From: UMGS1933 sp051891435
GTDB lineage: Bacteria; Bacillota; Clostridia; TANB77; CAG-508
NCBI GenBank assembly: GCA_051891435.1
Contig: JBJFFE010000016.1
Span: 1 to 64,000, forward strand
Length of the DNA: 64,000 bases
Direction: 5' to 3'
This document shows positions 44,594-52,877 of the stretch, piece after piece. Each line of letters opens with the position of its first letter. The first letter of the stretch is position 1. Both the position numbers and the translations under genes were made by a program. The notes beneath the pieces are model-generated. The model was not told the origin of the DNA, did not search any database, and saw only the letters and a list, made by a program, of their open reading frames with translations.

Positions 44594-45199
44594 ATGGAAC
44601 AAGTTGTAAACAAGAAAGCATATGAACTTTCAAAAACAGGAGAAATTATGCAAACTATTTTAATTATTTTAGGAGCATTATTAGTACCAGCAATAGTACC
44701 ACAATTATTACAAGTTATATTTGGAAAAACAAGCTGGATTGCAAGTAATTCACAAATTGTAGTGGGAAGTATAGTTAATACAGCCTTGATAATGACAGGC
44801 ATAAATATGAAAGGATGGAGAAAAATACTTTTAGTTGCTACATTACCAAGTTTATCTGCAATAGGAAGTGGGTATATATTTGGTAGTTTAACTAAAGTTA
44901 CAATATTTATGGTACCAGGAATTTGGCTTGGAAACTTTGCTTTAATAATGCTTATGAAATACTTATATGTAAATAAAAACATAAACTATGCTGTAAGTGC
45001 AATAATATCAATAGCTGTAAAAGTAGCTATAATATTTGGAGTATTAAATATATGGATGGCATTTTCAGTTTTACCAAGTGAAGGAGTAGTGGCAAATACA
45101 CTAAGAAATACAATGGGGCTAACACAAGCCATAACAGCAACAATAGGTGCAATTATTTCAATTTTAATAATAAAAATAGGATTTAGAAAAAAATCATAA
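44594..45199 (+). CDS. Six-helix membrane protein of unknown function
   Basis: A 201-residue protein with about six hydrophobic segments (16-37, 45-70, 77-96, 104-128, 135-157, 168-196) and a KIGFRKKS end, positive-inside. It resembles small conserved clostridial membrane proteins, possibly a transporter or ECF-type substrate subunit, but no signature is clear and I make no functional call. GGGGGAAAA lies about 10 bases before the ATG. It is followed by the 5S/tRNA-Asn unit, which has a separate promoter. Confidence 0.7.
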   Translation: MEQVVNKKAYELSKTGEIMQTILIILGALLVPAIVPQLLQVIFGKTSWIASNSQIVVGSIVNTALIMTGINMKGWRKILLVATLPSLSAIGSGYIFGSLTKVTIFMVPGIWLGNFALIMLMKYLYVNKNINYAVSAIISIAVKVAIIFGVLNIWMAFSVLPSEGVVANTLRNTMGLTQAITATIGAIISILIIKIGFRKKS

Positions 45200-45217
45200 A
45201 AAAATTTAAAAAAACTA

Positions 45218-45246
45218 TTGCATTTTAAAAATATATGGAGTATAAT
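45218..45246 (+). promoter_or_regulatory. Promoter of the 5S rRNA/tRNA-Asn unit
   Basis: TTGCAT (45218-45223), 17-bp spacer, TATAAT (45241-45246), eight bases before the 5S gene. Confidence 0.7.
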
Positions 45247-45253
45247 ACAAAAC

Positions 45254-45367
45254 ATGGTGATGATAATCATGAGGATACACCTGTTCCCATACCGAACACA
45301 GAAGTTAAGCTCATGCATGCCGAAGATACTTGTGGGTTACCCTACTGGGAAAATAGGTAGTCGCCAA
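45254..45367 (+). rRNA. rrf: 5S ribosomal RNA (isolated copy)
   Basis: About 114 nt with the canonical CCTGTTCCCATACCGAACAC and GAAGTTAAGCTC core, ending AGTCGCCA, which pairs with TGGTG at the 5' end. No 16S or 23S gene is near: a membrane-protein gene is upstream and tRNA-Asn downstream. The exact ends are estimated to within a few bases. Confidence 0.9.
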
Positions 45368-45374
45368 TTTATAT

Positions 45375-45450
45375 TCCCCAATAGCTCAGTTGGTAGAGCG
45401 CTCGGCTGTTAACCGATAGGTCGTTGGTTCGAGTCCAACTTGGGGAGCCA
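45375..45450 (+). tRNA. tRNA-Asn (anticodon GTT)
   Basis: Acceptor TCCCCAA/TTGGGGA, anticodon loop in CGGCTGTTAACCG, T arm GTTGGTTCGAGTCCAAC and encoded CCA. Confidence 0.96.
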
Positions 45451-45455
45451 AAAAG

Positions 45456-45489
45456 AAAAAAGTTCATTTATAAATGAACTTTTTTTTTG
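45456..45489 (+). terminator. Intrinsic terminator after tRNA-Asn
   Basis: AGTTCATTTATAAATGAACT, a perfect 20-bp palindrome, flanked by A5 and T9. Confidence 0.93.
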
Positions 45490-45575
45490 TAGTCACTTAC
45501 TTGTCACTTTAAATGTAATATAATAAAGCCACTATAGGAAATAAAAGGTTAAAAATATTGAAAGGAGAAAGCTTT

Positions 45576-46238
45576 ATGGAAATATTAAAAGTAGAAAATC
45601 TTACAAAGATTTATGGAAAAGATGAGAATAAAGTTATAGCACTTGATAATGTATCTTTTTCAGTCGAAAAAGGAGAATTTGTAGCAATAGTAGGAGCAAG
45701 TGGCTCTGGAAAGTCTACATTACTTCATTTAATAGGAGGAGTAGATAGACCATCATACGGAAAAGTATTTATCGATGGAAAAGACATATATAGTTTTGAT
45801 GACGATAAACTAGCTATTTTTAGAAGAAGACAAGTAGGACTTATTTATCAATTCTATAATTTGATACCAATATTAAATGTAGAAGAAAATATTACATTGC
45901 CACTAAGCCTTGATAATAGGGAAGTAAACAAGACAAAATTAGATGAATTGTTAAAATTATTAGGACTTGAAGATAGAAAAACACATTTACCAAACGAATT
46001 ATCTGGAGGACAACAACAAAGAACAAGTATAGGAAGGGCACTTATAACAAATCCTACAATAATTTTAGCAGATGAACCAACAGGAAATTTGGACTCTAAA
46101 GCAAGTGAAGAAATTGTGGAATTATTAAAAAGGTCAAATAAAGATTACAAACAAACTATAATTATGATAACACACAATTTGGAAATTGCTAAAGAAGCGG
46201 ATAGGATTATAAAACTAGAGGACGGTAGAATTTGTTAA
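45576..46238 (+). CDS. ABC transporter ATP-binding protein (MacB/BceA type)
   Basis: A 220-residue ATPase with Walker A GASGSGKST, Q-loop, signature LSGGQQQRTSIGRAL and Walker B IILADEPTGNLDS. The ATG at 45576 has AAAGGAG upstream; a TTG 18 bases earlier is inside that region and less likely. It pairs with the FtsX-like permease that follows after a GTAGGGG palindrome. Such pairs work in antimicrobial-peptide resistance or lipid/peptide handling, and a two-component system follows them here. Confidence 0.95.
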   Translation: MEILKVENLTKIYGKDENKVIALDNVSFSVEKGEFVAIVGASGSGKSTLLHLIGGVDRPSYGKVFIDGKDIYSFDDDKLAIFRRRQVGLIYQFYNLIPILNVEENITLPLSLDNREVNKTKLDELLKLLGLEDRKTHLPNELSGGQQQRTSIGRALITNPTIILADEPTGNLDSKASEEIVELLKRSNKDYKQTIIMITHNLEIAKEADRIIKLEDGRIC

Positions 46239-46247
46239 TGTAAAAAT

Positions 46248-46297
46248 GTAGGGGTCAGTTTTGACTGACCCGCGGGCTGGTCAAGACCAGCCCCTAC
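46248..46297. repeat. GTAGGGG palindromic repeat with two inner hairpins
   Basis: GTAGGGG/CCCCTAC ends enclosing GTCAG-TTTTGA-CTGAC and GCTGGTC-AA-GACCAGC. It sits inside the ABC operon between ATPase and permease. Confidence 0.8.
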
Positions 46298-46337
46298 AAC
46301 ATATATTTAAAATTAAAAGATTGGAGGAAAATGTAAA

Positions 46338-48989
46338 ATGGAATTGTTAAATAAATTAACAATGAAAAATTTAAAATTAAATAAAAAAAGAACTATTGTA
46401 ACAATTATTGGTATAGTTTTATCAGTTGCGTTAATTACAGCAGTAGCAAGCTTGTTCTTTAGTGCAAGAAGTAGTTTGATAAGATTTGAGACTAAAGAAA
46501 AAGGAAACTTCCATTATTGCTTCTTTGATGTCCCAGTCCAAAATATAAATGAATTTAAAGAAAATAGAAAAATAGAAACAATGTATTTAGTACAAAGTCT
46601 AGGATATGATTATTTACAGGGGAGTAAAAACGAGTATAAGCCATATGTTTATGTAAAAGCACTTGATAAAGATGCTTTAGAAAATTTGGCAATTAATTTA
46701 CTTGAGGGAAGGCTTCCTGAAAATGAAAATGAAATTCTTGTCCCAAGTCATACAAAAACAAATGGTGGAGTAACTTTAAATTTAGGTGAAACAATAACTT
46801 TAAACCTTGGCACTAGAGTATCAGACGGAGAAGAACTTAATCAAAGTAATCCATATTACCCTGAGCAAAAAGAAGAAATTATTAATACTACTCCACATAC
46901 ATACACAATTGTTGGTATTATAGAAAGACCATCTAGTGAAATAGAAGATTATTCTGCACCAGGATACACTTTTGTAACTTATATGGATAAAGAAAATCTT
47001 TCAGGCAAAAATGTTGATGTATTTGTAAGATATACAAAAGAAGGAATAAAAGATTATTTAAAAGTAACCGCAAATATTTTAGGTGTAAGTGAAGAAGCAT
47101 ATGAAAAACTATGTGGAGACGAATTTCTAGAAAAAGATGAAATGGAAGAGTTAACTAAAAAATTAGGTGAACCTAAATATGAAACAGATTTAAATGGTTA
47201 TTTAATCCTTTTAGAATCAGGAATAGTAGGAGATTCTTCATTAAAAGCATTAGGAACAACAGTTATAGTTGTAGTTATAATAATCATATTTACATCAGTA
47301 TTTTGCATAAAAAACAGTTTTGATATTTCAATTACAGAGAAAACAAAGCAATATGGAATGTTATCAAGCATTGGTGCAACAAGAAAACAAATAAAGAAAA
47401 ATGTGTATTATGAAGCATTGATACTAGGACTTATAGGAACACCAATAGGAATATTGGTAGGGGAACTAGCTGCATACATACTAATAATGGTAAGCAATTA
47501 TTTTCTAAAAGATGCTTTGAATGTAGATCTAATATTTAGTTTTTCTTGGATTGCAATTGTATTTGCTATAATATTATCTTTTGTAACAATATATTTATCT
47601 GCAAGAAGAAGTGCAAAAAGAGCATCAAAAATTACACCAATTACTGCAATTAGAAATAGTGAAAATATAAAAATAAAATCTAAAAAAATTAAATCACCTA
47701 AAATAATAAATAAAATATTTGGTATTGGTGGAGAAATATCGTATAAAAATTTAAAAAGAAGTAAAAAGAAATATCGTACAACAGTAATAAGTATAATAGT
47801 TTGTGTATCTGTATTTATAGCACTTAGCTCATTTATAAATTTGGCATTTAATGTAATAAAAGTAGAATTTCAAAATCAAGATTATAACATACAGATAAGC
47901 TATAGAACAAATGAAGACATAGATGAGAAAATGAAAGAAATATATAATTTGGATAGTATAAAAAATTATTCGGCTATTTCTAGTAGAGGTATAAATTTTA
48001 CAACTGACAAATATAGTAAAGAATATTTAAAAATACATCCAGATGGAGGAAATGGTACCTATATTGATGAAGATGGTGTAGAACATACAATGGATGACTA
48101 TATTAGTGTATATTCGGTAAATACAGAAGAATTTACGAGATATGTAAAAAGTTTAGGACTAAAATATGAAGATGTAAAAGACAAAGGAATTTTAATTAAT
48201 AATATTTACGAAACAAAGAAAGTAAATGATAAATATATAGAAGTAGAAATACCGAAATATACTTTTACGGTAGGAAACACTATAAAAGGCTATATTGATG
48301 ATGATAAGAATAATATCAAAAAGAATTGTTCAATAGAAATTGCCAAAATAACTACTGAAGTGCCTATGGGAATGAGTGAGTATCAGAGTGGAAATGCTTG
48401 CATATTTATAGACGAAAAATTAGGAGAAAATATAATAGATGACAGTTATTATAAATATGTATACATAGATTCTAAAGATGCAAATAAAACACAAGAGGAA
48501 ATTGAGAAAATATTAGGAGATGCAGATTATGGGCTTGTAAATGCAGATGAAAATGCAAAAATGATGAATTCATTTTATACTTTAATTGCAATTTTCTTAT
48601 ATGGATTTATAACAGTAATAGCTTTAATTGGTATAACTAATATATTTAACACAATTACTACAAATATGAATTTACGAAGAAGAGAATTTGCAATGCTTAA
48701 AAGTATTGGAATGACTAAAAAAGAATTTAACAGAATGATAAGACTAGAAAGCTTTTTCTATGGTATGAAATCTCTAATTATAGGGATTCCAATAGGTTGT
48801 GTGTTATCTTATCTAATTTACAAAGCATTAATGAGTGGAGAATTAATAATTAAATATCAATTACCAATAGGTGCAATAATAATATCAGCAATAGCTGTAT
48901 TCTTGTTAATAACAACAATTATGAAATATTCTATAAACAAAATTAATAAACAAAATATTATAGAAACAATAAGAAATGATAATATTTAA
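46338..48989 (+). CDS. FtsX/MacB-like ABC permease
   Basis: A large permease of 883 residues with two FtsX-type modules. N-terminal helix at about 18-40, an extracellular domain to about 300, three helices (about 305-425), a second N-terminal helix (about 475-500), another extracellular domain to about 735, then a final three-helix bundle. Each bundle carries the FtsX sequence (YGMLSSIGATRKQIKK and FAMLKSIGMTKKEFNR). With the ATPase upstream and sensor pair downstream it resembles a Bce/Vex-type peptide-sensing or export module. Confidence 0.92.
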   Translation: MELLNKLTMKNLKLNKKRTIVTIIGIVLSVALITAVASLFFSARSSLIRFETKEKGNFHYCFFDVPVQNINEFKENRKIETMYLVQSLGYDYLQGSKNEYKPYVYVKALDKDALENLAINLLEGRLPENENEILVPSHTKTNGGVTLNLGETITLNLGTRVSDGEELNQSNPYYPEQKEEIINTTPHTYTIVGIIERPSSEIEDYSAPGYTFVTYMDKENLSGKNVDVFVRYTKEGIKDYLKVTANILGVSEEAYEKLCGDEFLEKDEMEELTKKLGEPKYETDLNGYLILLESGIVGDSSLKALGTTVIVVVIIIIFTSVFCIKNSFDISITEKTKQYGMLSSIGATRKQIKKNVYYEALILGLIGTPIGILVGELAAYILIMVSNYFLKDALNVDLIFSFSWIAIVFAIILSFVTIYLSARRSAKRASKITPITAIRNSENIKIKSKKIKSPKIINKIFGIGGEISYKNLKRSKKKYRTTVISIIVCVSVFIALSSFINLAFNVIKVEFQNQDYNIQISYRTNEDIDEKMKEIYNLDSIKNYSAISSRGINFTTDKYSKEYLKIHPDGGNGTYIDEDGVEHTMDDYISVYSVNTEEFTRYVKSLGLKYEDVKDKGILINNIYETKKVNDKYIEVEIPKYTFTVGNTIKGYIDDDKNNIKKNCSIEIAKITTEVPMGMSEYQSGNACIFIDEKLGENIIDDSYYKYVYIDSKDANKTQEEIEKILGDADYGLVNADENAKMMNSFYTLIAIFLYGFITVIALIGITNIFNTITTNMNLRRREFAMLKSIGMTKKEFNRMIRLESFFYGMKSLIIGIPIGCVLSYLIYKALMSGELIIKYQLPIGAIIISAIAVFLLITTIMKYSINKINKQNIIETIRNDNI

Positions 48990-49028
48990 AATTGTTGGAA
49001 GGTCTGAAGCATAAAGAAAATATAATAT

Positions 49029-49144
49029 CAGCCGTTTTGTATATTTTATAAAAAATTAAATTTGACAGCCCTTTGAGGCGGGGGAAGACCTGCGTACGCC
49101 TTGGAAAATTTAATTTTTTAGAAAATTATACAAAAGGTAGGCTG
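49029..49144 (+). repeat. 116-bp dispersed repeat, copy 3
   Basis: A complete, most regular copy, with ends CAGCCGTTTTGTAT and ATACAAAAGGTAGGCTG. The core is GCCCTTTGAGGCGGGGG-AAGA-CCTGC. It lies between the permease and the response regulator, likely separating their transcription. Confidence 0.9.
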
Positions 49145-49218
49145 ATTAATAATAAATTTTCTGATAAATTATTATTTTATAAAAAATCTATGTTATAATT
49201 AGGCAGAAAGGGAAAATT

Positions 49219-49872
49219 ATGGAAATATTATTAATAGAAGATAACTCAAGTATAGTAAAAGGACTAGAATACTCATTTAAGCAAAAAAATTATAACCTAA
49301 ATGTAGCAACAAATTTAAGAGAGGCAACACAAATAATTAAAGAAAGAAAAATAAATCTTATAATTTTAGATATAACTCTTCCTGATGGAAATGGACTAAA
49401 ATTTTATGAAAACACAGCTAAAAAAACAAATATCTCAACGATATTTTTAACAGCACAAGATGATGAAGAAACAATAGTAAAAGCCTTAAATATGGGAGCA
49501 GATGATTATATTACAAAACCATTTGGAGCTAAAGAGTTATTGGCAAGAGTTAATAAAATAATATTACGAAATAAGAAAAATAGTATAATCAGTGTAAAAA
49601 ATATTAAATTCGATATGGATAAAATGCTGGTTTATAAAGAAGATAAACCACTTGAACTAACTAGTTTAGAACTAAAAATTTTACATTTGCTATTTTTAAA
49701 CTTAAATAAAGTAGTAAAAAGAGAAGATATAATAGAAAAAATATGGGAATGGACTGGAAATGATGTAAATGACAACACAGTAACAGTTTATTTAAAAAGA
49801 ATAAGAGAAAAAATAGATACTGATATCATTACAACAGTAAAAGGGATAGGGTATAGAATTGATGAAGAATAA
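49219..49872 (+). CDS. OmpR-type response regulator
   Basis: A 217-residue transcription regulator. The receiver domain has acidic EDN, the phospho-acceptor Asp in ILDITLPDGNG (about residue 51), and FLTAQDD and YITKPFGAKEL. The C-terminal winged helix ends TTVKGIGYRIDEE. Unlike the regulator at 58957, this one is in a single frame with no CGG. Its stop overlaps the histidine-kinase start. It probably controls the neighbouring ABC permease operon in response to a peptide signal. Confidence 0.95.
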   Translation: MEILLIEDNSSIVKGLEYSFKQKNYNLNVATNLREATQIIKERKINLIILDITLPDGNGLKFYENTAKKTNISTIFLTAQDDEETIVKALNMGADDYITKPFGAKELLARVNKIILRNKKNSIISVKNIKFDMDKMLVYKEDKPLELTSLELKILHLLFLNLNKVVKREDIIEKIWEWTGNDVNDNTVTVYLKRIREKIDTDIITTVKGIGYRIDEE

Positions 49873-51070
49873 AATTGAATTAAGAAAAACTTTAATATGT
49901 ATTTTGTGTGTTATAGTTCTAGCGGTCGCTCTCTTTGGAGCAATTTACGTTTATCAATATAAGGTATACACAAATAATTTTAATAATAAAATTGCAATGA
50001 TAATAACAAAGCTAACTGAAGAGTATCCAGATTTAAGTGAAAGCGAATTATTTGAAATAGTTAATCAACAAGGAAATATTAAGGAAAAGCTTTTTGATAC
50101 CTATGGGATAAACTTAAATAAAGATGCTGTAGTTATTGAAAATGAGAGGATTTTTAGCAAATTCCTAATTTGCAACATAATATTTATAGTATTTATTTGC
50201 ATAATAATATTGTTTTTATTTTTAAGATATAATAAGTCAAAAGATAAGAAACTAAATGAAATAACAAAATACATAGAGGAAATAAATAATAAAAATTATA
50301 AGCTAGATATTGACGATAATAGCGAAGATGAATTATCGATATTAAAAAATGAAATTTATAAAACAACTATAATGCTAAAGGAAATAGCAGAAAATTCAAA
50401 ACAAGATAAAATAAAATTAAAAGATTCTTTGTCAGATATATCACATCAATTAAAAACACCATTGACATCAATTACAATACTAATAGATAATATTATAGAT
50501 AATCCAGAAATGGATAAAGAAACAAAAGCAGAGTTTGCAAAAGACATAAAAAGAGAAGTAACAAATATTAATTTTTTAGTACAAGCATTATTAAAACTAT
50601 CAAAATTAGATGCAAACTCGGTTAAGTTTATAAATGAAGACGTGACAGTAGAAAGTATTATAACAGAAAGCATGAAAAATGTTGCAATATTAAGCGATTT
50701 GAGAAATGTTAAAATTCAAGTTAATGGAGATAAAAATGCAAAAGTACATTGTGATTTTAAATGGCAAGTAGAAGCAATAACAAACATCTTAAAAAATGCA
50801 ATAGAACACTCAAACACCAATGGAAATATACAAATAAACTATGAAGAAAATCAAGTTTATACTAAAATAGAAATTATTGATTATGGAGTGGGAATTGATA
50901 AAGAAGACTTACCACATATATTTGAAAGATTTTATAAAGGAAAAAACTCATCTCCAGAAAGTGTGGGAATAGGCCTTGCTTTGTCAAAATTAATAATTGA
51001 AAATAATAATGGATATATTAGTGTAGAAGCGGAACAAGGAACAAAGTTTATAATTAAGTATTTGAAGTAA
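49859..51070 (+). CDS. Sensor histidine kinase
   Basis: A 403-residue kinase with two membrane helices (about 10-32 and 100-122) and a short extracellular sensor between them. The H box is SDISHQLKTPLTSI (about 195-208), the N box NILKNAIEHSN, and GVGIGLALSKLI ends the ATPase lid. The start overlaps the response regulator by 14 bases. The pair follows the FtsX-type ABC genes across the repeat element, so the partners may be linked functionally. Confidence 0.94.
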   Translation: MMKNKIELRKTLICILCVIVLAVALFGAIYVYQYKVYTNNFNNKIAMIITKLTEEYPDLSESELFEIVNQQGNIKEKLFDTYGINLNKDAVVIENERIFSKFLICNIIFIVFICIIILFLFLRYNKSKDKKLNEITKYIEEINNKNYKLDIDDNSEDELSILKNEIYKTTIMLKEIAENSKQDKIKLKDSLSDISHQLKTPLTSITILIDNIIDNPEMDKETKAEFAKDIKREVTNINFLVQALLKLSKLDANSVKFINEDVTVESIITESMKNVAILSDLRNVKIQVNGDKNAKVHCDFKWQVEAITNILKNAIEHSNTNGNIQINYEENQVYTKIEIIDYGVGIDKEDLPHIFERFYKGKNSSPESVGIGLALSKLIIENNNGYISVEAEQGTKFIIKYLK

Positions 51071-51107
51071 GGGAAATTCCAAAATTTGTAAAATTTAAAT
51101 TCTTTTC

Positions 51108-51136
51108 TTGCTTTTTTGTAAAAAATATTATATAGT
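51108..51136 (+). promoter_or_regulatory. Promoter of the putative type I toxin mRNA
   Basis: TTGCTT (51108-51113), 17-bp spacer, TATAGT (51131-51136). Confidence 0.5.
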
Positions 51137-51150
51137 ATTGGACATAGGAA

Positions 51151-51183
51151 ATGAGAATAAGCAGATGTGAGTGTTACCTTTGA
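51151..51183 (+). CDS. Mini-ORF MRISR... in toxin leader
   Basis: A 10-codon ORF (MRISRCECYL) at the start of the transcript. The same first five codons and flanking bases recur at 56487. It has no obvious ribosome site apart from AGGA just upstream. It may be a leader peptide, or the conservation may reflect RNA structure; ATAAGC can pair with GCTTAT downstream. Confidence 0.4.
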   Translation: MRISRCECYL

Positions 51184-51219
51184 TTCCTCGAGCTTATCGA
51201 GAGATTGGAGGTGGTGTTT

Positions 51220-51327
51220 ATGGTAGATTTTTTAATATTCCTAATTTTAGGATTTATGATTTCTGTAACTATAAACGTTGCCTTATTAAGCGTTATATAC
51301 ATAATACTATCTAATAGGGAACAATAA
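51220..51327 (+). CDS. 35-residue hydrophobic peptide, putative type I toxin
   Basis: Starts MVDFLIFLILGFMISV after a strong GGAGGTG site and forms a single membrane helix with a short polar tail (SNREQ). The leader can sequester the ribosome site (CCTTTGATTCCTC opposite GAGATTGGAGG) and contains a CTCGA/TCGAG hairpin. A hairpin follows the stop, and a perfect consensus promoter on the opposite strand aims an antisense RNA at the 3' end. This is the classical layout of TxpA/BsrG-type toxins. No family match is claimed. Confidence 0.65.
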   Translation: MVDFLIFLILGFMISVTINVALLSVIYIILSNREQ

Positions 51328-51412
51328 AAATACACCACATTTTGCTCCGCCAAGCAATGTGGTGTAATCATATATTTATGGTAGCGCACATTTCTGTGGC
51401 TTTTCATTTCCT
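51325..51412 (-). ncRNA. Predicted antisense RNA (antitoxin) to the toxin 3' end
   Basis: Initiating about 51412 from the minus-strand promoter, it would run through the ACACCACATT hairpin and end in a T run near 51325, giving about 88 nt overlapping the 3' end of the toxin mRNA. The ends are inferred. Confidence 0.45.
51331..51366. terminator. Bidirectional hairpin terminator at the toxin 3' end
   Basis: TACACCACATT / AATGTGGTGTA, 11-bp perfect stem. The minus strand has TATTTTTATTG after it. Confidence 0.75.
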
Positions 51413-51418
51413 ATTTTT

Positions 51419-51447
51419 ATTATACACATGTTTTTAGACTTTGTCAA
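51419..51447 (-). promoter_or_regulatory. Consensus antisense promoter
   Basis: On the minus strand, TTGACA (51447-51442), 17-bp spacer, TATAAT (51424-51419). It faces the toxin gene. Confidence 0.8.
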
Positions 51448-51478
51448 ATGATTTTGGGAATTTTATTATATAGTATTT

Positions 51479-51503
51479 GTAGGGGCGCATGATTGCGCCC
51501 CTA
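51479..51503. repeat. GTAGGGG palindromic repeat
   Basis: GTAGGGGCGCA-TGAT-TGCGCCCCTAT, simple hairpin between the toxin locus and the polymerase gene. Confidence 0.75.
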
Positions 51504-51560
51504 TGCCGTTTAAAATAAATTAATTGAGCATTAACCAAAATTTTTATCAAAAACAAATGT

Positions 51561-51589
51561 TTGACAGCAATAAGAAAATGTTGTATAAT
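51561..51589 (+). promoter_or_regulatory. Promoter of the Y-family polymerase operon with weak LexA-like site
   Basis: TTGACA (51561-51566), 17-bp spacer, TATAAT (51584-51589). AAACAAATGTTT overlapping the -35 has the half-site spacing of Gram-positive LexA boxes (GAAC-N4-GTTC) but is degenerate. Confidence 0.65.
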
Positions 51590-51620
51590 ATCAAAAAATA
51601 ATTAAGGAAGTGCAAACCTT

Positions 51621-52877
51621 ATGCAGAGCATTTATTTTTGTATAGATTTAAAAACATTTTTTGCTTCAGTAGAGTGTGTAGAAAGAAAACTAAATCCATT
51701 TACCACAAACTTAGTTGTAGCAGACCCAGATAGAGGCAGAGGAGGAATATGCTTAGCAGTATCTCCTAAAATGAAAAATTTAGGAGTGAAAAATAGATGT
51801 AGAATTTATGAAATACCACCCAACATTAAATATATAACTGCAAAACCTCGTATGAAAAAATATATAGAATACGCAGCAAATATTTATGGAGTTTATCTAA
51901 AATACTTTGCAAAAGAGGATATTCATGTATATTCAATAGATGAAGTGTTTATAGATGTAACACATTATTTACAAATGTATAATAAGACTCCAACAGACCT
52001 TGCAAAAAAAGTTATGCAAGATGTATTTAATACTTATGGAGTTACAGCAACAGCAGGAATCGGAACAAATATGTATTTAACTAAAATTGCATTAGATATA
52101 ACAGCAAAACACATCACCACAAACATCGGATATTTAGATGAAGAAAAATATAAAAAAGAATTATGGCATCATAAACCATTAACAGACTTTTGGCAAGTAG
52201 GAAAAGGTATAGAAAAGAGATTAAATAAAATGGGCTTATTTGATATGTATGATGTGGCTCATGCTGACCCTAGGACATTATATAAAGAATTTGGAATAAA
52301 TGCAGAATTATTAATTGACCATGCTTGGGGAAGAGAAACTTGTACAATGGAAGATATAAAACAATATAAACCAAAAACAAAATCACTTTCTAATAGTCAA
52401 ATTTTATTTGAAAATTATTCATTTGATAAAGCAAGACTTGCCCTAAAAGAGATGGTAGAATTAGGAAGTTTACGATTAATAGAAAATAATTTTGTAACAG
52501 ATACAGTTTGCTTGTATGTTGGCTATTCAAACGATGCAATTCCTGCAACTAAAGGAACAGAGCATACTACAAATGCAACAAATGTATATACTGAGCTTGT
52601 AAAAGCATTTTTAAGAGCATTTGATAAAACAACAAATAGAAATGAACTAATAAGAAAACTAGGAATAAGTTTTGAAAATGTGAACGAAAGACAAGATATA
52701 CAATTAAGCTTGTTTGTAGACCAGGAAAAAGTAGATAAAGAAAGAAGACTAGAACTTACAATTAGTAGCATGAAAAATAAGATGGGTAAAAATGCAATAT
52801 TAAGAGGGATGAACTTAGAAGAAGGTGCAACAACGCCAATAAGAAATAGACTAATAGGAGGGCATAACGGTGAATAG
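51621..52877 (+). CDS. Y-family (UmuC/UvrX-like) DNA polymerase
   Basis: A translesion polymerase of 418 residues. It begins IYFCIDLKTFFASVECVERKL, with the Lys-Thr variant typical of the UvrX/YqjW branch rather than DinB. YSIDEVFIDVT carries the catalytic acidic pair (about 107-117), GIGTNMYLTKIALD the finger/palm region, and the C-terminal little finger runs to 415. AAGGAAG lies upstream of the ATG. It is coupled to the YolD-like gene, whose GTG overlaps its stop, the classic pair seen in Firmicutes. The upstream site may give SOS control. Confidence 0.93.
   Translation: MQSIYFCIDLKTFFASVECVERKLNPFTTNLVVADPDRGRGGICLAVSPKMKNLGVKNRCRIYEIPPNIKYITAKPRMKKYIEYAANIYGVYLKYFAKEDIHVYSIDEVFIDVTHYLQMYNKTPTDLAKKVMQDVFNTYGVTATAGIGTNMYLTKIALDITAKHITTNIGYLDEEKYKKELWHHKPLTDFWQVGKGIEKRLNKMGLFDMYDVAHADPRTLYKEFGINAELLIDHAWGRETCTMEDIKQYKPKTKSLSNSQILFENYSFDKARLALKEMVELGSLRLIENNFVTDTVCLYVGYSNDAIPATKGTEHTTNATNVYTELVKAFLRAFDKTTNRNELIRKLGISFENVNERQDIQLSLFVDQEKVDKERRLELTISSMKNKMGKNAILRGMNLEEGATTPIRNRLIGGHNGE

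Noticed and set aside
45100..45250. 16S or 23S rRNA upstream of the 5S gene
   Set aside because: The sequence encodes a membrane protein and contains no rRNA signature.
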